From positions 187,754 through 251,753 of the forward strand of contig RQTK01000172.1 in the NCBI GenBank assembly GCA_003991915.1: 64,000 nt of DNA, written 5' to 3'. The notes under the pieces are model-generated. The model worked only from the letters and a program-made list of their open reading frames with translations. It ran no database searches and was not told the origin of the DNA. Source of the stretch: Elysia chlorotica (lineage: Eukaryota; Mollusca; Gastropoda; Plakobranchidae). Shown one piece after another: positions 12,890-25,851 of this stretch. The position numbers were made by a program, and so were the translations under genes. The stretch's first letter is position 1. Each line of letters opens with the position of its first letter.

Positions 12890-15800
12890 GAACAGAATGT
12901 GAAGGAAAATGACATACAAGAAAGAAACACGAGAACAAAATTGTCGAGAAAAGTACATCCATCGATCAATCTACGCTAAGAAAAAGGTCAGTGCTAGGAA
13001 CACGTCAACAGGAATTATCCACACGGCCTGTTACCTAACCGCAGAGAAAACCCCTCTGACAAAACTATCACATAATTATGATATTGTTCTCCTTTTTGAC
13101 AGATAAAAGCAAAGAAGACCAGATAAAGGACGACCCGACTAATTCCTAAATCGAGATAAGCACAAAATAGACCAGTAACAAAATTGACCCGTCTTTATGT
13201 TACATTTTGGCATTTTTTTAAGGTAAGCTGAGCATAACCAGCCCTCAAAGATTCGTATTTGCAGTGGTCACAAAGTGACAAAAACCGCCATTTTTGTATT
13301 AAGGACAAATCAAACAGCATTAGAGTGACATAGAAAAACAGGAGCCTTTCCCCTGAAATAGTCAATGGCGGGCAGAGACGGCAGTTCAGACAAAAGAAAA
13401 ACCTTGCAGATCCTGAAAAGGGCGCAGGCAAAGTACAAAATGAGATCTAAGGCGATATCTTCCAATCTCCCAACGTAGCGATGATGGCATCCGTTACCAG
13501 GGGCATTATTCATGTGAAGGCGCAGGCCTAAAAATCGGACATAACTTACGTCTGAACTTTTAATATAGTCTACGACATCTTCATAGGAATTTGCTAGTAC
13601 TAAATTTTGACGAAAATTTACTCCATGGTAGCACTATGGGCTAAAATATGGTCTTCCGTCTATTTAAAGGCTATAAAAAATCAATTATAACTACTTCTGT
13701 GTCTGTTTTAGTCAGATTCTAGTTGTTTTATAGTTTATTTTACAGTTTCGGCATACCTTTTGATGCATTCACGTATTTTTATTGTTTTTCATAATTTAAA
13801 TCTACAATAGAAAAGTAGTTTTGTTGATACATTGTAAGACCAACAAGATGGAGAAGAAAGAACAATTAACTTACTCTAAAATGATCGTTCCATCAAAGTT
13901 TAGCCATTAACATAACTGCATTACCCTTAGTTATTATTTTGGGCATAATTGCTAGATTTCATCAAAATATCTCAACTCCAGACATATAATTATGTTTTGT
14001 TTAATATCAAGATGAAAATACAGAAGGGTTCTAGCGTCTGTCTCAAAAAGATTTCCAGTCATCTTTGAGCACCATATAAATTAAAAACGCGTTTCAATTC
14101 TCTTGCTGAAAAACTAAAGGGAAAATTTCGATTTCATCCAACATTATGTCTATTCTTTAACTACCTATAACAATTCATGGCTTCTTGCGCAGTATTTGAA
14201 TACTGATGAAAAACATCCACAAATATAACCCAAGTAAATAATGTCCATCACATAGGACTCAAGATTTTCACTAAAGAGACTATTGCACTCTTCAAGAGGT
14301 AATTGAAAAATGTCTGGCATTGTGGAGACCACTAGAATGACTATATAAGTCGTATTAGAATCTATACGCCTTATTATAATTTTGTCTGTACTGGAGATAT
14401 CTTTCAACCTACGCAGACAAATTGAGTGGATACTATTTGTAATTTAGATTACTGGTCTATAAGGGTTAAACCAATTTGTCTATCAGAGAAGGACAATAGG
14501 GCTTGACAGATGTACAGCCACTGCCAATCATAAGTTTAGGCACATGTACCACTTCGTGGAATTCTTCAGAGAACAATTTGCATAGTCTCAAGCATCTGGA
14601 CTTTAATATGGGATATACAAAGCAATAGGGAAGAAAATTGTAAAATATAGAAGGAGTGAGAATGATGAATGGGGAGATAAAGACAGATAAATGAAAGACA
14701 TAGAGAGAGGGAGACAGATAGGTAGGAGGACAGATACTTTGAGAAATATTAACCCGCAATCAATAAACGTTTAAAAACATTTTCAAGTTCATCTCAAATG
14801 AGTTGAAGAACATAAGTATAAATATACGGGTAATTTTTTGACTTGAAGGTTATCGAATTCCAAAAATCGCCTCCTCCAATGATATATGCCCGTCTGAGAC
14901 GCGGAACCACCGAAAAATGCTCAACAAGTTAATAGCACGTGAAGGACCATTATTCTGATCTAGGTCCATAAGGTCGTAAGTACAACCTTGTGGTAAGTAA
15001 CAACTAATGTAAGATTTAAGAAAATAATGTCTTATGATATCTCGACGTTGTTCTTACGGCTCTAGACTTGTGAGGCTTCTGTGGTTCTCATTCTACATCT
15101 AATTGTCTCGTCTCGTGCGTTGGATTTTCTCAGGACGTAAACATTGTTCTTCAGTCCTCTTCCATCCAATTTGAGGATGTCTAGGGGGTCGGTCATTCAC
15201 ATGATTCATAACGTTTAACAGTAAGATCTGAGCCTAACTTCGAACTAAAAGAAGAGGATATGAGTGGTCAGTTTGTTTTGAATAGTCTCTGTGATTGAAA
15301 AAAAGGACAAAATAATACGTAGCTAAAGCACGTTTTTTTTTTCAAAAATAAAACACAAAATAACTAAGGGATGAACTGCACGAAAACTGAATTAGATCAT
15401 GGCGAATCACAGCACAAAGGTTGGACTAAAAAACGCCAATGCTTGTGTCAATTCCCACTTCCTAGTCAGATTATACCACATTTTGTATGCATGGTGTAGA
15501 TTAAGAAATGTATTCAACAGTTTATTGAATAGAATTGAATTCTGCCCCTATTCCAAATGGGCTTGAAAATGGAAGTAATCGCCAAGCCAAATTATGAGTT
15601 AGATACAATGCATTTTGGCTTTACGCTAACAATGAAACTGTATCATACAGATTCTAACAAAAAGGTAACTACAGTGAGTCTCAGTCCAGTTCTAAATTCT
15701 AATATACAGTCTTTTTCTGTAGACTGTACACTAAAAAACACAACTATGCAACGATTAGTGAAACGAACCAGACCTTCTTCCGTAAAAAAACATATCCAAT

Positions 15801-16184
15801 TGATTTTCGCATTTTGGCATGTTACCAGAATATTTTTGCATTTATTTTTGCGTCCATCAAGGTCTGTTCTTTCAATGGTAAACAAATTAATAATTGCTGG
15901 CCCTTTCTTTTCTTTTTCCGTCAAGCGCAGCTAAAGATACACAAAATATGTAAACAATGAAAAAGAGTCATATTAATGGATAACGGGGAAAGGGATATTA
16001 GCCTTGTCCATTTTATTGATATTGGTTCTAGTTTTTCTCCGTTAGGTAGAGTTATAGTACGACCCTAGCTACGACGTCTTTATTGACTCGGAATACACAT
16101 CGCGGGAAAAGCTCTGTGCAGCCAATAATTGTCGTGCATGAGAAATAGTATAATGGATACTCTGAAAGTAACATCTAAGACGGC
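12890..16184. other. Intergenic, 3.3 kb, no gene seen
   Basis: AT-rich. A 125-codon plus frame (15557-15934) and a 93-codon minus frame over the same stretch show no similarity I recognise, start no spliced structure and are probably chance. Confidence 0.65.
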
Positions 16185-16312
16185 CTAAAGAGGGAGGGAG
16201 ATAGAGGAAGAGAGAGGAGAAAGACAAACAGAGATGGAGAGAGAGAAAGAGAGGAAAGGGGGGGGGGGGGGGAGGAGAGAGGGAGGAAGAGAGAGAGCTG
16301 TGGATAGAGTTT
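16185..16312. repeat. Purine-rich tract with (G)14
   Basis: GGAGA/GA-rich run with about 14 consecutive G near 16259-16272, on the opposite strand sense from the pyrimidine-rich array that follows. Confidence 0.85.
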
Positions 16313-16362
16313 GGTGATTGATGTAGAGAGGTGGGAGCCAGGGGAAAGATAAAGCAGGATTG

Positions 16363-17141
16363 GCACTCTCCCACCCGCTCTCCCTATCTCTCTCTCATTT
16401 TGCATCTTAAGAGAGGGTCTCTCTCCCACCCGCTCTCCCTATCTCTCTCTCATTTTGCATCTTAAGAGAGGGTCTCTCTCCCACCCGCTCTCCCTATCTC
16501 TCTCTCATTTTGCATCTTAAGAGAGGGTCTCTCTCCCACCCGCTCTCCCTATCTCTCTCTCATTTTGCATCTTAAGAGAGGGTCTCTCTCCCACCCGCTC
16601 TCCCTATCTCTCTCTCTCATTTTGCATCTTAAGAGAGGGTCTCACTCCCACCCGCTCTCCCTATCTCTCTCTCATTTTGCATCTTAAGAGAGGGTCTCAC
16701 TCCCACCCGCTCTCCCTATCTCTCTCTCTCATTTTGCATCTTAAGAGAGGGTCTCACTCCCACCCGCTCTCCCTATCTCTCTCTCTCTCTCCCATTTTAC
16801 ATCTTAAGAGAGGGTCTCTCTCCCACCCGCTCTCCCTATCTCTCTCTCTCATTTTACATCTTAAGAGAGCTGGTCTCATGCTATCCGTCATGTACTCTGT
16901 GCGATCATTTTACATCTTAAGAGGGGTCTCTCTCCCACCCGCTCTCCCTATCGCTCTCTCTCCCACCCGCTCTCCCTATCTCTCTCTCCCATTTTGCATC
17001 TTAAGAGAGGGTCTCACTCCCACCCGCTCTCCCTATCTCTCTCTCCCATTTTGCATCTTAAGAGAGGGTCTCTCTCCCACCCGCTCTCCCTATCTCTCTC
17101 TCTCTCCCATTTTACATCTTAAGAGAGGTCTCACTCCCACC

Positions 17142-17182
<41 letters not shown>
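16363..17182. repeat. 54-60 bp tandem array, about 13 copies, plus (CT)n
   Basis: Unit: cccacccgctctccctatct, a (CT)n segment of variable length, then cattttgcatcttaagagag. The cattttRcatcttaa mark recurs about 13 times. Copies near 16800-16910 and the last one have tac for tgc; one copy near 16870 carries unrelated sequence (ctggtctcatgctatccgtc). Unit length varies with the (CT)n part. Ends in pure (CT)n at 17140-17182. Several units are 54 or 57 bp, which leaves a 201-codon frame open on the plus strand (16677-17282); it codes only repeats of ILHLKRG...HPLSLSLSL. Confidence 0.95.
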
Positions 17183-17185
<3 letters not shown>

Positions 17186-17276
17186 TCCTAATCCTCTTTC
17201 TTCCACCCTCTTGCTCTATCTCCCTCGATTCTTCTCTCTCTTCCTTTTTCTTTTTTCTGTGAGTGTCGCTGTTTTT

Positions 17277-17400
17277 TGGTAGCCCTGGGTAGAACATTGG
17301 CTTCCGACGAAGGAGGTCCGTGGTTTGAGTCCTGGCGAGTTCGCCCCCTACTGATTGGAACGGTGTCAGTTTAATGTGACCAACTAAGACATGAGTGTTG
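17277..17400 (+). mobile_element. SINE family A, 5' half
   Basis: Head gccctgggtagaacattggc with B box gtggtttgagtcctgg, then cctactgattggaacggtgt and gtgaccaactaagacatgag. The tail is missing. It directly follows the 16.4-17.2 kb tandem array. Confidence 0.75.
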
Positions 17401-17549
17401 GTACATGTACAATAATTATCTCTCTTTCTCTATCTATCTAACTGTTGTCTGTGCATCTCTCTCTCTCTCTCTCGCTCTCTCTCTCTCTTTCTATCTGATC
17501 ACATAGACACATGGTACGTCACTCCCTGCGAGAATAGAATGGGGGTTGT

Positions 17550-17710
17550 GGGGTTGGGTTGGTTTTAACGTCCATCAGCAGCACTATATAGGCTATATTG
17601 TGGACGGGCCCCAAGACGGACGTCTGACAATTTTATGTGCTGCCACACACGAGAGAGGACTGTCTCAGCCGGTCACATTAAACTGACACCGACCCAACCA
17701 GTAGGAAACG
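17550..17710 (-). mobile_element. SINE family A, 3' part
   Basis: Minus-strand tail and body: gttgggttggttttaacgtc to cgacccaaccagtaggaaac. The head is lost. First arm of an inverted pair with 17848-18013. Confidence 0.8.
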
Positions 17711-17847
17711 CACTTTCGTGCATAATCGTCAATAGAAATTTTGCATGACTATGCAGCGTGGGAAAGTAAGACAAGACACAAAGATTTTTCGATCTCATGA
17801 TAGACCTACCTCCTATTTCAATTGAACAGTAACAAGCCGAATTCAAT

Positions 17848-18013
17848 CTGGTTGGGTCGATGACAGTAAATGTCACCGACTGAGAATATATATATATATT
17901 TCCGCCCTGTCTCATGTGTGGCAGCTCATAAAATTGTGAGACGTCCGTCTTGGGGCCCGTTCACAATATCGTCTATATAGTGCTGCTGTTGGACGTTAAA
18001 CCAATCCAACCCC
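17848..18013 (+). mobile_element. SINE family A, 3' part, inverted mate
   Basis: Plus-strand copy from ggttgggtcgatgacagtaa through cgccctgtctcatgtgtggc to tgctgttggacgttaaacca. An (AT)n insert sits at about 17887-17899. It is the inverted mate of 17550-17710, with about 140 bp between. Confidence 0.8.
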
Positions 18014-18229
18014 CCTATCCCTCTCTCTCTTTCTCCTCTTAAACTCTTCTTTCTCCCTGTCTTTCACTCTATTTCATTTCCCTCTTTCTATGACTCTTTA
18101 TCCCTTTCCTCTATTTCTTTGTTGTTTTCTTAACTGCTGCAGGGGTTGGGCCAAGTTAGATCCAATCACAGCTAATTGCACAAGCCTGTTCGACATTTCT
18201 GGAAGCATGGGAGAAGTGTAAGAGGATTG

Positions 18230-18390
18230 AGACAGAGGGAGGGAGAGAATGAAAGAGGCAGACAAGAGAGAGAGAGAGAGAGAAAGAAAAAGAGTAAACA
18301 GATAGAGACAGTGGGAGAGAGGAAGAGAGGGAGAGAGAGAGGGAGAGAGAGAGAGACAGACAGACAGACAGAGAGACAGGCAGAGAGAGA

Positions 18391-18421
<31 letters not shown>

Positions 18422-18560
18422 CGCGAAAAGAGTAAACAGATAGGGACTGTGGGAGAGAGGAAGAGAGGGAGAGAGAAGGACAGAGATGGAGAGAGACAGA
18501 GATAAGTAAAAAGAAGGAGGCACATAGAGAGAAAGAGAGTGAAGGTGAGAGAGAAAATGA
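18230..18560. repeat. GA-rich tract with an internal duplication
   Basis: Purine-rich throughout; the segment agagtaaacagatagagaca with following sequence (from about 18290) is repeated as agagtaaacagatagggact from about 18430. Confidence 0.85.
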
Positions 18561-18734
18561 AAGAAAGAAAGAGATGGGGTATAAATTTAATGCGCATATA
18601 ACTGGCTGAATTTCCTACCACAGACTTTGATGAATCTTTAACCCGCCCACTTACCAAAAAATAAATGTTTCGACAATCAGACTAAAGTCAATTATTATGA
18701 TTAAAAAAAGTTAATACAAAACGGAAACAAACCT

Positions 18735-18736
<2 letters not shown>

Positions 18737-18785
<49 letters not shown>
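18737..18785. repeat. (GA)n microsatellite
   Basis: Pure GA run. Confidence 0.95.
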
Positions 18786-18788
<3 letters not shown>

Positions 18789-20876
18789 TGTAAGCAAAGT
18801 TAATATCTATGATGGTTAAGCAATCGGTTTAAGAGGGAAAGACTATGCCCAAGTGAAAGGAGGAAATAATGAGTTCTTGGTTATGAGAGATTGTGCGTGG
18901 GTTACATACATTGAGTAACCAATGACAAAAACACAGAAAAAAAAATAAACTGATTTAGACATACAAACTTCGTGAGTAAAAAAAGATATTGTTAGACAGC
19001 TAAACATTAAGTGATCACATATTATTATTATCGCTACCACAATTAAATTATGGCACTTTAAATTAACCCCGATTCATAAACCCACATATTTTAGTATTAT
19101 CACCATTTCTCACCTTTTAAATTAACTCTAGTATACTCTTCAGAAATACCTTTGCTGGCTTCGTCAACATATCGGTCACGAATAACTAATATGACATATT
19201 CGGCCAGACAATATAATGGTCGAATTATATTTAAATGAGCAATTGATTTTTTTTTATATTAACATAACGAACGAAAAAAATCTTCAAAGTTTTCAAGGCG
19301 ATATTATTTTATAGAAGTCAGATCTTGGACGACTAGGCTCTATCAGAAATCAAACATTACATTTCAATGAAATACGTTTATTTCCTCAATGGGACAGGTC
19401 TAGTTTATGAAATTAACAACTTTAGTTATGTAAACGAGACTATAATTTACTCTCCATATATAATAGTGTACTACATGTGAAGCAGTATTGTTTTTGTGAA
19501 AATCTAACTAGTAGGTGTTAAGATGAAATTCAGAAATCCCTCACTGGGAGAAATTGGTTTTTTGAAATAAATTATTTAAAAACACATTCTCGATATTTAT
19601 ATTGTGTTCTGAATGACTAGGCTTAAAGCGAGCTGACAAGTGAATGAATTTGCCAGAAAAATCCATTATTTTCTTTGACAAAAAGCACTTATTCTCGAAA
19701 ATTCAATACTTCTATAATTATGACGCAAAGTTGTTTACCCCAACTGCTTAAAAAGGCAACATTGGAGGTCTAGGCTAGGAGAATATGATCGGTTTGCAAA
19801 TACATAAAAGTGAAAGAAAATTTGATGATTCGTGCGTCCCATAATCATTTAACCTGGAGAATTCAGAGATTCAAACCGTTGACAACCAGCAAACCACTCC
19901 TAGCACTAAATAATCAGCTACTTACGCCTTTTGTGGGTTATATTGCTTGTTGAATTGTATTGCTTGATGAATTATATTGCTAGTAATAAACGTATTGTGT
20001 ACTAGGCAAAGCTGTAAGTCTCCTCAGTAGATTCGGAACACTACAAGCAGAGTATGTTAGCCATGTCCTTCTAGAAATAATTTAAAACAAAATTTTGCAA
20101 CTGGAAAGATGAAAGGAATGCGAGGGAGAGATAGACATAGAGAAAATATCTGGGCGAGCTAGGAAAATGGATCACTGGAAGCATAGGATTAGACCTTCAT
20201 AGTAAAGTTATAACACTACAGGCAAAGATTGTTGGCCATGCCATGTGCAAACAAATTTTAGAACATCGTTATTATTGCAACTGAAAAGCTGCACGGAAAA
20301 AAAAGCAAAGCAAGTAATAGGTAAAGAAAAGATCAGGGTCGGGCTAGGGAGAGAGATCGGTGGAAGCAAAGAGATCGACTTGATTGTGCAATGGAAAAAC
20401 AGTAAGACGTGGAGGAACATGGTCACAAACTCCAACCGGTACGTTCCTTCAGGAATTTATAAAAAAAAAATAGAGAAAAAAAAAGAAAGATCAATGAGGT
20501 TGAATGAGAGTTACCGGGTTGACGGAAACAATCGAGTTTCACAGATGCAACAACAGTACCATTATCACCCACTGTAAGAGTTACAGTATACTTAACCTGC
20601 AGGCGATTACACCGACCTTGTTAGTGTTGAGTGTACTGGTCGGGTCGATGTTACAGGAATGTCACCGGCTAGGAAGAATTTCCCGATTTCTCACTGTATA
20701 GTCTCTGTTTGACTTTTGGTAAGTTAAACATTTTGTGTCCACCAGTTTCTATCTTACCACTTGTCTATGTGTTTGAATTTCTTTTTTTTAACTATTTTTT
20801 TCTCTCAATCTTTACTTAATAGTTCCTACACTATCTCTCGCTCACCCTGCCCCTATCCCCATCTCTTGCCTTCTCA
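18786..20876. other. Intergenic, 2.1 kb, no gene seen
   Basis: AT-rich; a 21-bp motif (ttatattgcttgttgaatt) is repeated about three times at 19937-19982. No gene recognised. Confidence 0.65.
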
Positions 20877-20960
20877 CTCTCTCTCTCCTCTCTCTCTCTC
20901 TATCTCTCTCCTCTCTCTCACTCTCTCAATCTCACTCTTCCACCCATTCCTTTATCTTTA
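20877..20960. repeat. (CT)n-rich tract
   Basis: Imperfect CT run. Confidence 0.85.
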
Positions 20961-21480
20961 TTTCCAAACCTAGCAATCCCATTACTTTATAGACTATCAT
21001 TATATATTATGATACTGCGCGGTTCATTCCAGCTCGCTCTATAATAAAGTGGACTTCATTTGTGTAGTGGTCCCGTGGGTTTCTGATCTCGCCCGGAGCC
21101 TCATCCCCGTAATCTGATCGGAGCCTTATACGGGGACACAGCTATCAGCAGGTTACTAATTCTCCAATCATTATTTTCTGACAGGACAGATCAGTCCAAG
21201 GTCAATGGTGAGGCAGTAATTCCCGGAATAGCCCTCAGCATGGGTTCTCGGAATCTGCAGACCAACTGCATGATATCTGATTGATCTGCTATTCATTTGG
21301 AGTTTATTAAGGTTTTTTTTATTATTGAAAGGGAAAGAAGGAGGAGTGGTACAAAAAGCGTTGTCTTTGGAGGACTGGGTGTAACAGACATGGCGATGAA
21401 GGTTGACATAATAACATAATGGTGTACCCGGGACATGAGCTTTTGTAGCACATTGAGGAAACGAACGATAGGAAATAGTG
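20961..21480. other. Higher-complexity noncoding stretch
   Basis: About 21020-21290 is balanced in base composition, without repeats or a long frame, and contains ccaaggtcaatgg, which fits a nuclear-receptor half-site. Function unknown. Confidence 0.35.
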
Positions 21481-21589
21481 AATGAGAGCCAGACAGATAT
21501 ACAGAGAAAGAGACCCAGATAGACAGAGAGAGAATGAGGGATGTCGAGTACGGCAGAAAGGCAGAAATGAAGGGAAAAGGAACCACACA

Positions 21590-21608
21590 GGGAGAGAGAG
21601 AGAGAGCA

Positions 21609-21653
<45 letters not shown>

Positions 21654-21773
21654 GGGGGGGGGGGAGAGAGAGAGAGAGAGGGAGAAAGAGAGAGAGGCAG
21701 AGGGATGTAGATAGATAGATAGGAAAGAGAGGGATAGATAGAGAGAGTGAGATTACTAGAAGAATAGGAACAA

Positions 21774-21851
<78 letters not shown>
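21590..21851. repeat. (GA)n, (G)n and (GATA)n cluster
   Basis: (GA)n at about 21592-21652, a run of about ten G near 21653-21663, more (GA)n, then (GATA)n at 21774-21851. Confidence 0.93.
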
Positions 21852-23100
21852 GTATAGAAAGATAGATCGAGAGAGATTGATGGGAATATAGGGAAAATGT
21901 GAGAATTATAAAAAAGGGTCAGTTAGAGCCTCATTCAGATAAAAAGTAACAAAGAAAAACTATAATGTGAGAAAAAATCAACACTGAAAAAAAACGAGGA
22001 GGGAGATAAAACTGATTAGCTCCGAGACGTTGACGGAGATAAGAAAAGAAACAAAGAAAAGTAGATGGAGACAATCTAGACGTTAAAAGAAAGAAACAAA
22101 AACCTTTTAGAGTGATTGAACAAAAATAATACGTGCGCAAAAGCAATTGCTTCTTCACTATTTGAGATATATTCCTATTTTGGATGCAATTTTAGCGTTT
22201 TACGCAATCTGAAATGAGTTACCAAAAAACAAACACACGACTAAATAAGGCGTTTTTCGCCATTTTGTGATATATGTTTTAAAGTATGAAGATGAATCAA
22301 ACGGTCCTAAAAAAAAGAATATACTGAAAAATGCCAATGCTTTGCAGCCCACTCGTATATGTATAAGCTTACGGATGCTAACAATTGGGATGGGCGTAGG
22401 GCTTGGGGCTCGTAGAAAGGGGACATAACTAGATTATCAAACGAGCACGTCCTTGGCTTTCTGATTCAATTGGGGTAACTACCTCTGACTTTCGCGGGCG
22501 GCGCCATACTAGTCTCCCCTTAGTTTGTTTCTTTATGCAATGCCCATTTGGAGAAGAGCCAAACAGAGAATTTCTTACGGTAATGTAATTACTTGTTGGC
22601 GGAGCTCAGTTAGCGGTGATTGGTTCTATATAGATGGATTGACAAGCTAGTATATGGAAACGGAAATCATTGTAAGTTGCTAACTATCTTTATTTCAATT
22701 AAATTTACCTATGGTAGTATTTATGGTTGTATTATTACTTATCCTCTGAAAAACTATTGAGGGTCACGCTGGCCTTTCGTCCAGTTTAATATGAGGCCCC
22801 AAATAAGAATCAAACCGTGAATCTTTAACTCGGCAGTTCAGCGTCCTATATGTTATTATAAGATATGAACCTTAATGATAGGCTCAGATTTGCTTATCAC
22901 GCACGACGTGTGACACATTTTATTCTTGAATAGAAAACATGAAGCATTCCAAACCAAAAAACAAAACAAACAAATTAGTTTATGATTTAGAACAAAATTG
23001 ACCATGCCGTATTTGTTTGCAGCACATCTTTGACGTCTTCGAAAAAAAGGAATAACTCTTTATGAAATAACATACCCAGTACGTACGTCGTAGACCAAAG
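21852..23100. other. Intergenic, no gene seen
   Basis: Contains a locally GC-richer stretch at about 22380-22660 (ctttcgcgggcggcgccata) without coding frames, and a weak tRNA-like B box near 22805-22815 (minus strand). Confidence 0.5.
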
Positions 23101-23178
23101 CATCGACTGGGACTCGAACCTGAGGCCTCTCGCTCGCAAGTCCAAATCACTAAATGACTGAGACACAGGCTTTTCTGC
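23101..23178 (-). mobile_element. tRNA-like SINE head
   Basis: Minus strand has a good B box caggttcgagtccc and a plausible A-box region tgtctcagtcatttagtg. No proper tRNA fold was confirmed by eye, so a SINE or tRNA pseudogene is more likely than a working tRNA. Confidence 0.5.
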
Positions 23179-23285
23179 TAACCATACTGAGTTTTCATAA
23201 ACGTATTTAGTTCTTTGGTAAAACTTAGTACGTTACTTAACGCAGTTCATGCAATTTAATTTTATTCTCCCTTTCTTCATAGGAA

Positions 23286-23511
23286 TGCGCGGTGGCCCTG
23301 GAGTAGAACATCGACTTCTGACGTAGGAGGTGCGGGGTTCCAGCTCAGCTCTGGCCACTCCGTTCCTGACTGGTTGGGTGTGTCAGTATCACGTGACCGG
23401 CTGAGACAGGGTCATGGTATCTCTGCACGGTGTGCCAGCACGCTAATCTTTCAGACGTTAGTCTTTGGGCCCTTCTACAATATAGCCTGTATGATGCTGA
23501 CGTTGGAACAT
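23286..23511 (+). mobile_element. SINE family A, near full-length
   Basis: Head gcgcggtggccctggagtag, degenerate B box gggttccagctcag, body gactggttgggtgtgtcagt and ggctgagacagggtcatggt, tail gatgctgacgttgg. The terminal CCAAC run is lost. Confidence 0.85.
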
Positions 23512-25750
23512 TTTCTTTTTATAAATAAATTTGTTTTTTGTCTGTTATACTTCTTCCTCAATTACAAACATGATTTTGTAGAACCGAAAATCCCTATCTA
23601 CATTCCTGATCACTATATGTAGAAAAAAAATGTGTGCTAAATCGTCGGAATGCACATTGCAATATATTACATTAAGATGGCGTAATAGTTTACTTCTTTC
23701 TGCTAGATCCTTTGGTAGCTTCTAGATCAACAATAACGACGCATCGGTTCAAGTTGTAAATATTAGCTGGCTTTATGGCAAATCCGAACCCCATTACTTC
23801 CAAAACGCTAATTGTATTATAGAGAACGAAATAACTTGATTTTACGTTGACAAATTTCGATACATTAGTTGTATACTGGCCTCTCTCGGCTAGAATTCTC
23901 GAATATTTAGTAACCGCGGTTGCATAATGTTCCATCTCGTTTTTTTAAATACTAACAACTTAGAGTATTTTTGAAACGACATAGGATGTTGTAGAATCGA
24001 GGTGTTGAAGATCTATGACATAAATAAAACCGAGGCCCATTTATAACAGGAATCGCAAAAGGAATGATGTATAGATTTAAGCTGCATCTAACTGTGTAGA
24101 CTGGCGAAGAAGGAAATGAGAAACTTTCGTATCCAGTGTGGATAAATAAAGTGCAAGCCATTGGGGAAATCATCCACTCGTTAATTGTGTAGAAAAGCTA
24201 TTTTTATCGCACGTTTTTCTACCGAGCGGGGCATAATTCAAGCTTGGTGGGCGTGGATCTCAAAAATAATACTAATGCGTGTTTACTTGGAATGGCGGTT
24301 AACCCGAGATTGGACCGTCACTAAGGTAAACAAAGCAGACTTCTATGGCAACGTGGAGACTTTTTTTCCTATTTTTGTCTTGTGTATAAAAAGAGTCAGC
24401 GGTGTTACATTGCGTCATTGACAGGCAATCAAAAATATTTTAAAGTGAGTGGAAACGTACTTTGTGGTACATTATATATAGCTAACTAAGAGGACGTACG
24501 CCTCTTTGTTGATTGTCATCACTCTATAGAGAACAGTTGGGCTAGAAAACCAAGCAAGTTCATGTATTCTAACAGAATTGAAAAAAAGGGGGTGATATCA
24601 AATTTCCAAAAGCATTCAAGCGATTCCCTAAAGCGTTTCAATGGCAGCAAAGTGTGCCTTCTAGGGAATAGAGATTTTTATGGAATCATTTAGAGCTCAT
24701 TGTCCAAGAGTTTTTTTTAATAGATTCTGGCTATGTTATTGATTTTATCGACATCTAATCAGCCCCCACATACCATATCCGTTAAGATCTGAACATTTTG
24801 TGCAAGATTTAGAAGGATACATTCTGAGAAATAATAAGGCATTTTTAGATCTGAAAATGCTTAAAAGAGGAATAGATTTCTTGATTATTTTATATTTTTT
24901 GGGTCGCAAACAGCATAAATCTTCGTTAAGTCAGGTATGTGTGTTCATTTAAAAGCAACTAATGTATTCGCCTGGAAACACATAAAGGATGCAAAGAAAG
25001 GGGTGGGGGACATTTTTTCATGATTAGTAAGGTTTGCAATGTCTTTTCTTATTTCTTTAGATATATAATGGGTAGTTTTCTTTGTATGACTTTTAGGTTT
25101 AGATTTTTTATGAGATCGTTTTATATTCCTATTATTATATCAAGTTCATTAAATGTATTTGTGTTGTGGTCTAAATTTCTTTAAAGCTAAAAAAATACAA
25201 TTAAAAATTTTTAGATATATTCGAATATGCCTCATTTTCCATCTATCTAACAAAATTAATGTAAGGATAATCTGTGAAAATACAATAGCATCGTTATTTC
25301 GAAACCACCGCTGCACTTACTTCGATTTTGTCATGCTATTTTGGGAGAGGAGGGGAGGGAGCTGCTCCTGACATTTTTTGTTCATTTCAACATAAAAATA
25401 ATTAAATATATTTATTCCATTATCGCCTGTTAAAAAATGAGAATATGCCAAGCCAAATGCGCATATAATAAAACTATAGTTTTATATGCTTTATGTTAAT
25501 AAGATTTCCAATATTAATTTTAGGTATGTTTGTAACATCCATTGTCAGTAACTGTTTAATATCGCGGAGAGGTATAAAAATGTTGTCTGAAAATGTTCCT
25601 CTGAAAGAATTAGGGCTATCAGTGCTTCTGTTCAACCCTCTACATTACACTGAGATTGGCCAAAAGTCGAGAGACGTGGTAACGGAACGCTCAGATTAAT
25701 CTTAGTAAAATAAAAGAACAAAACAATTGGAACACGCTTTTTATTACTAT
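23512..25750. other. Intergenic, 2.2 kb, no gene seen
   Basis: AT-rich, short frames only. Confidence 0.65.
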
Positions 25751-25783
25751 TGTTATTATTAATATAATTATTATTATTATTAC

Positions 25784-25851
<68 letters not shown>
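25751..25851. repeat. (ATT)n microsatellite at gap edge
   Basis: TTA-type trinucleotide run that ends at the assembly gap; its true length is unknown. Confidence 0.95.

Noticed and set aside
15557-15934. 125-codon plus frame and overlapping 93-codon minus frame
   Set aside because: No recognised motif, no splice context, AT-rich composition like the surroundings, and both strands open together.
12890-16180. Search for CRISPR arrays, operons or bacterial islands
   Set aside because: No regularly spaced short repeats with unique spacers and no compact run of coding frames anywhere in the window.
23101-23178. Functional tRNA gene
   Set aside because: The B box is good but a full cloverleaf with acceptor stem could not be drawn; a SINE or tRNA remnant is more likely.
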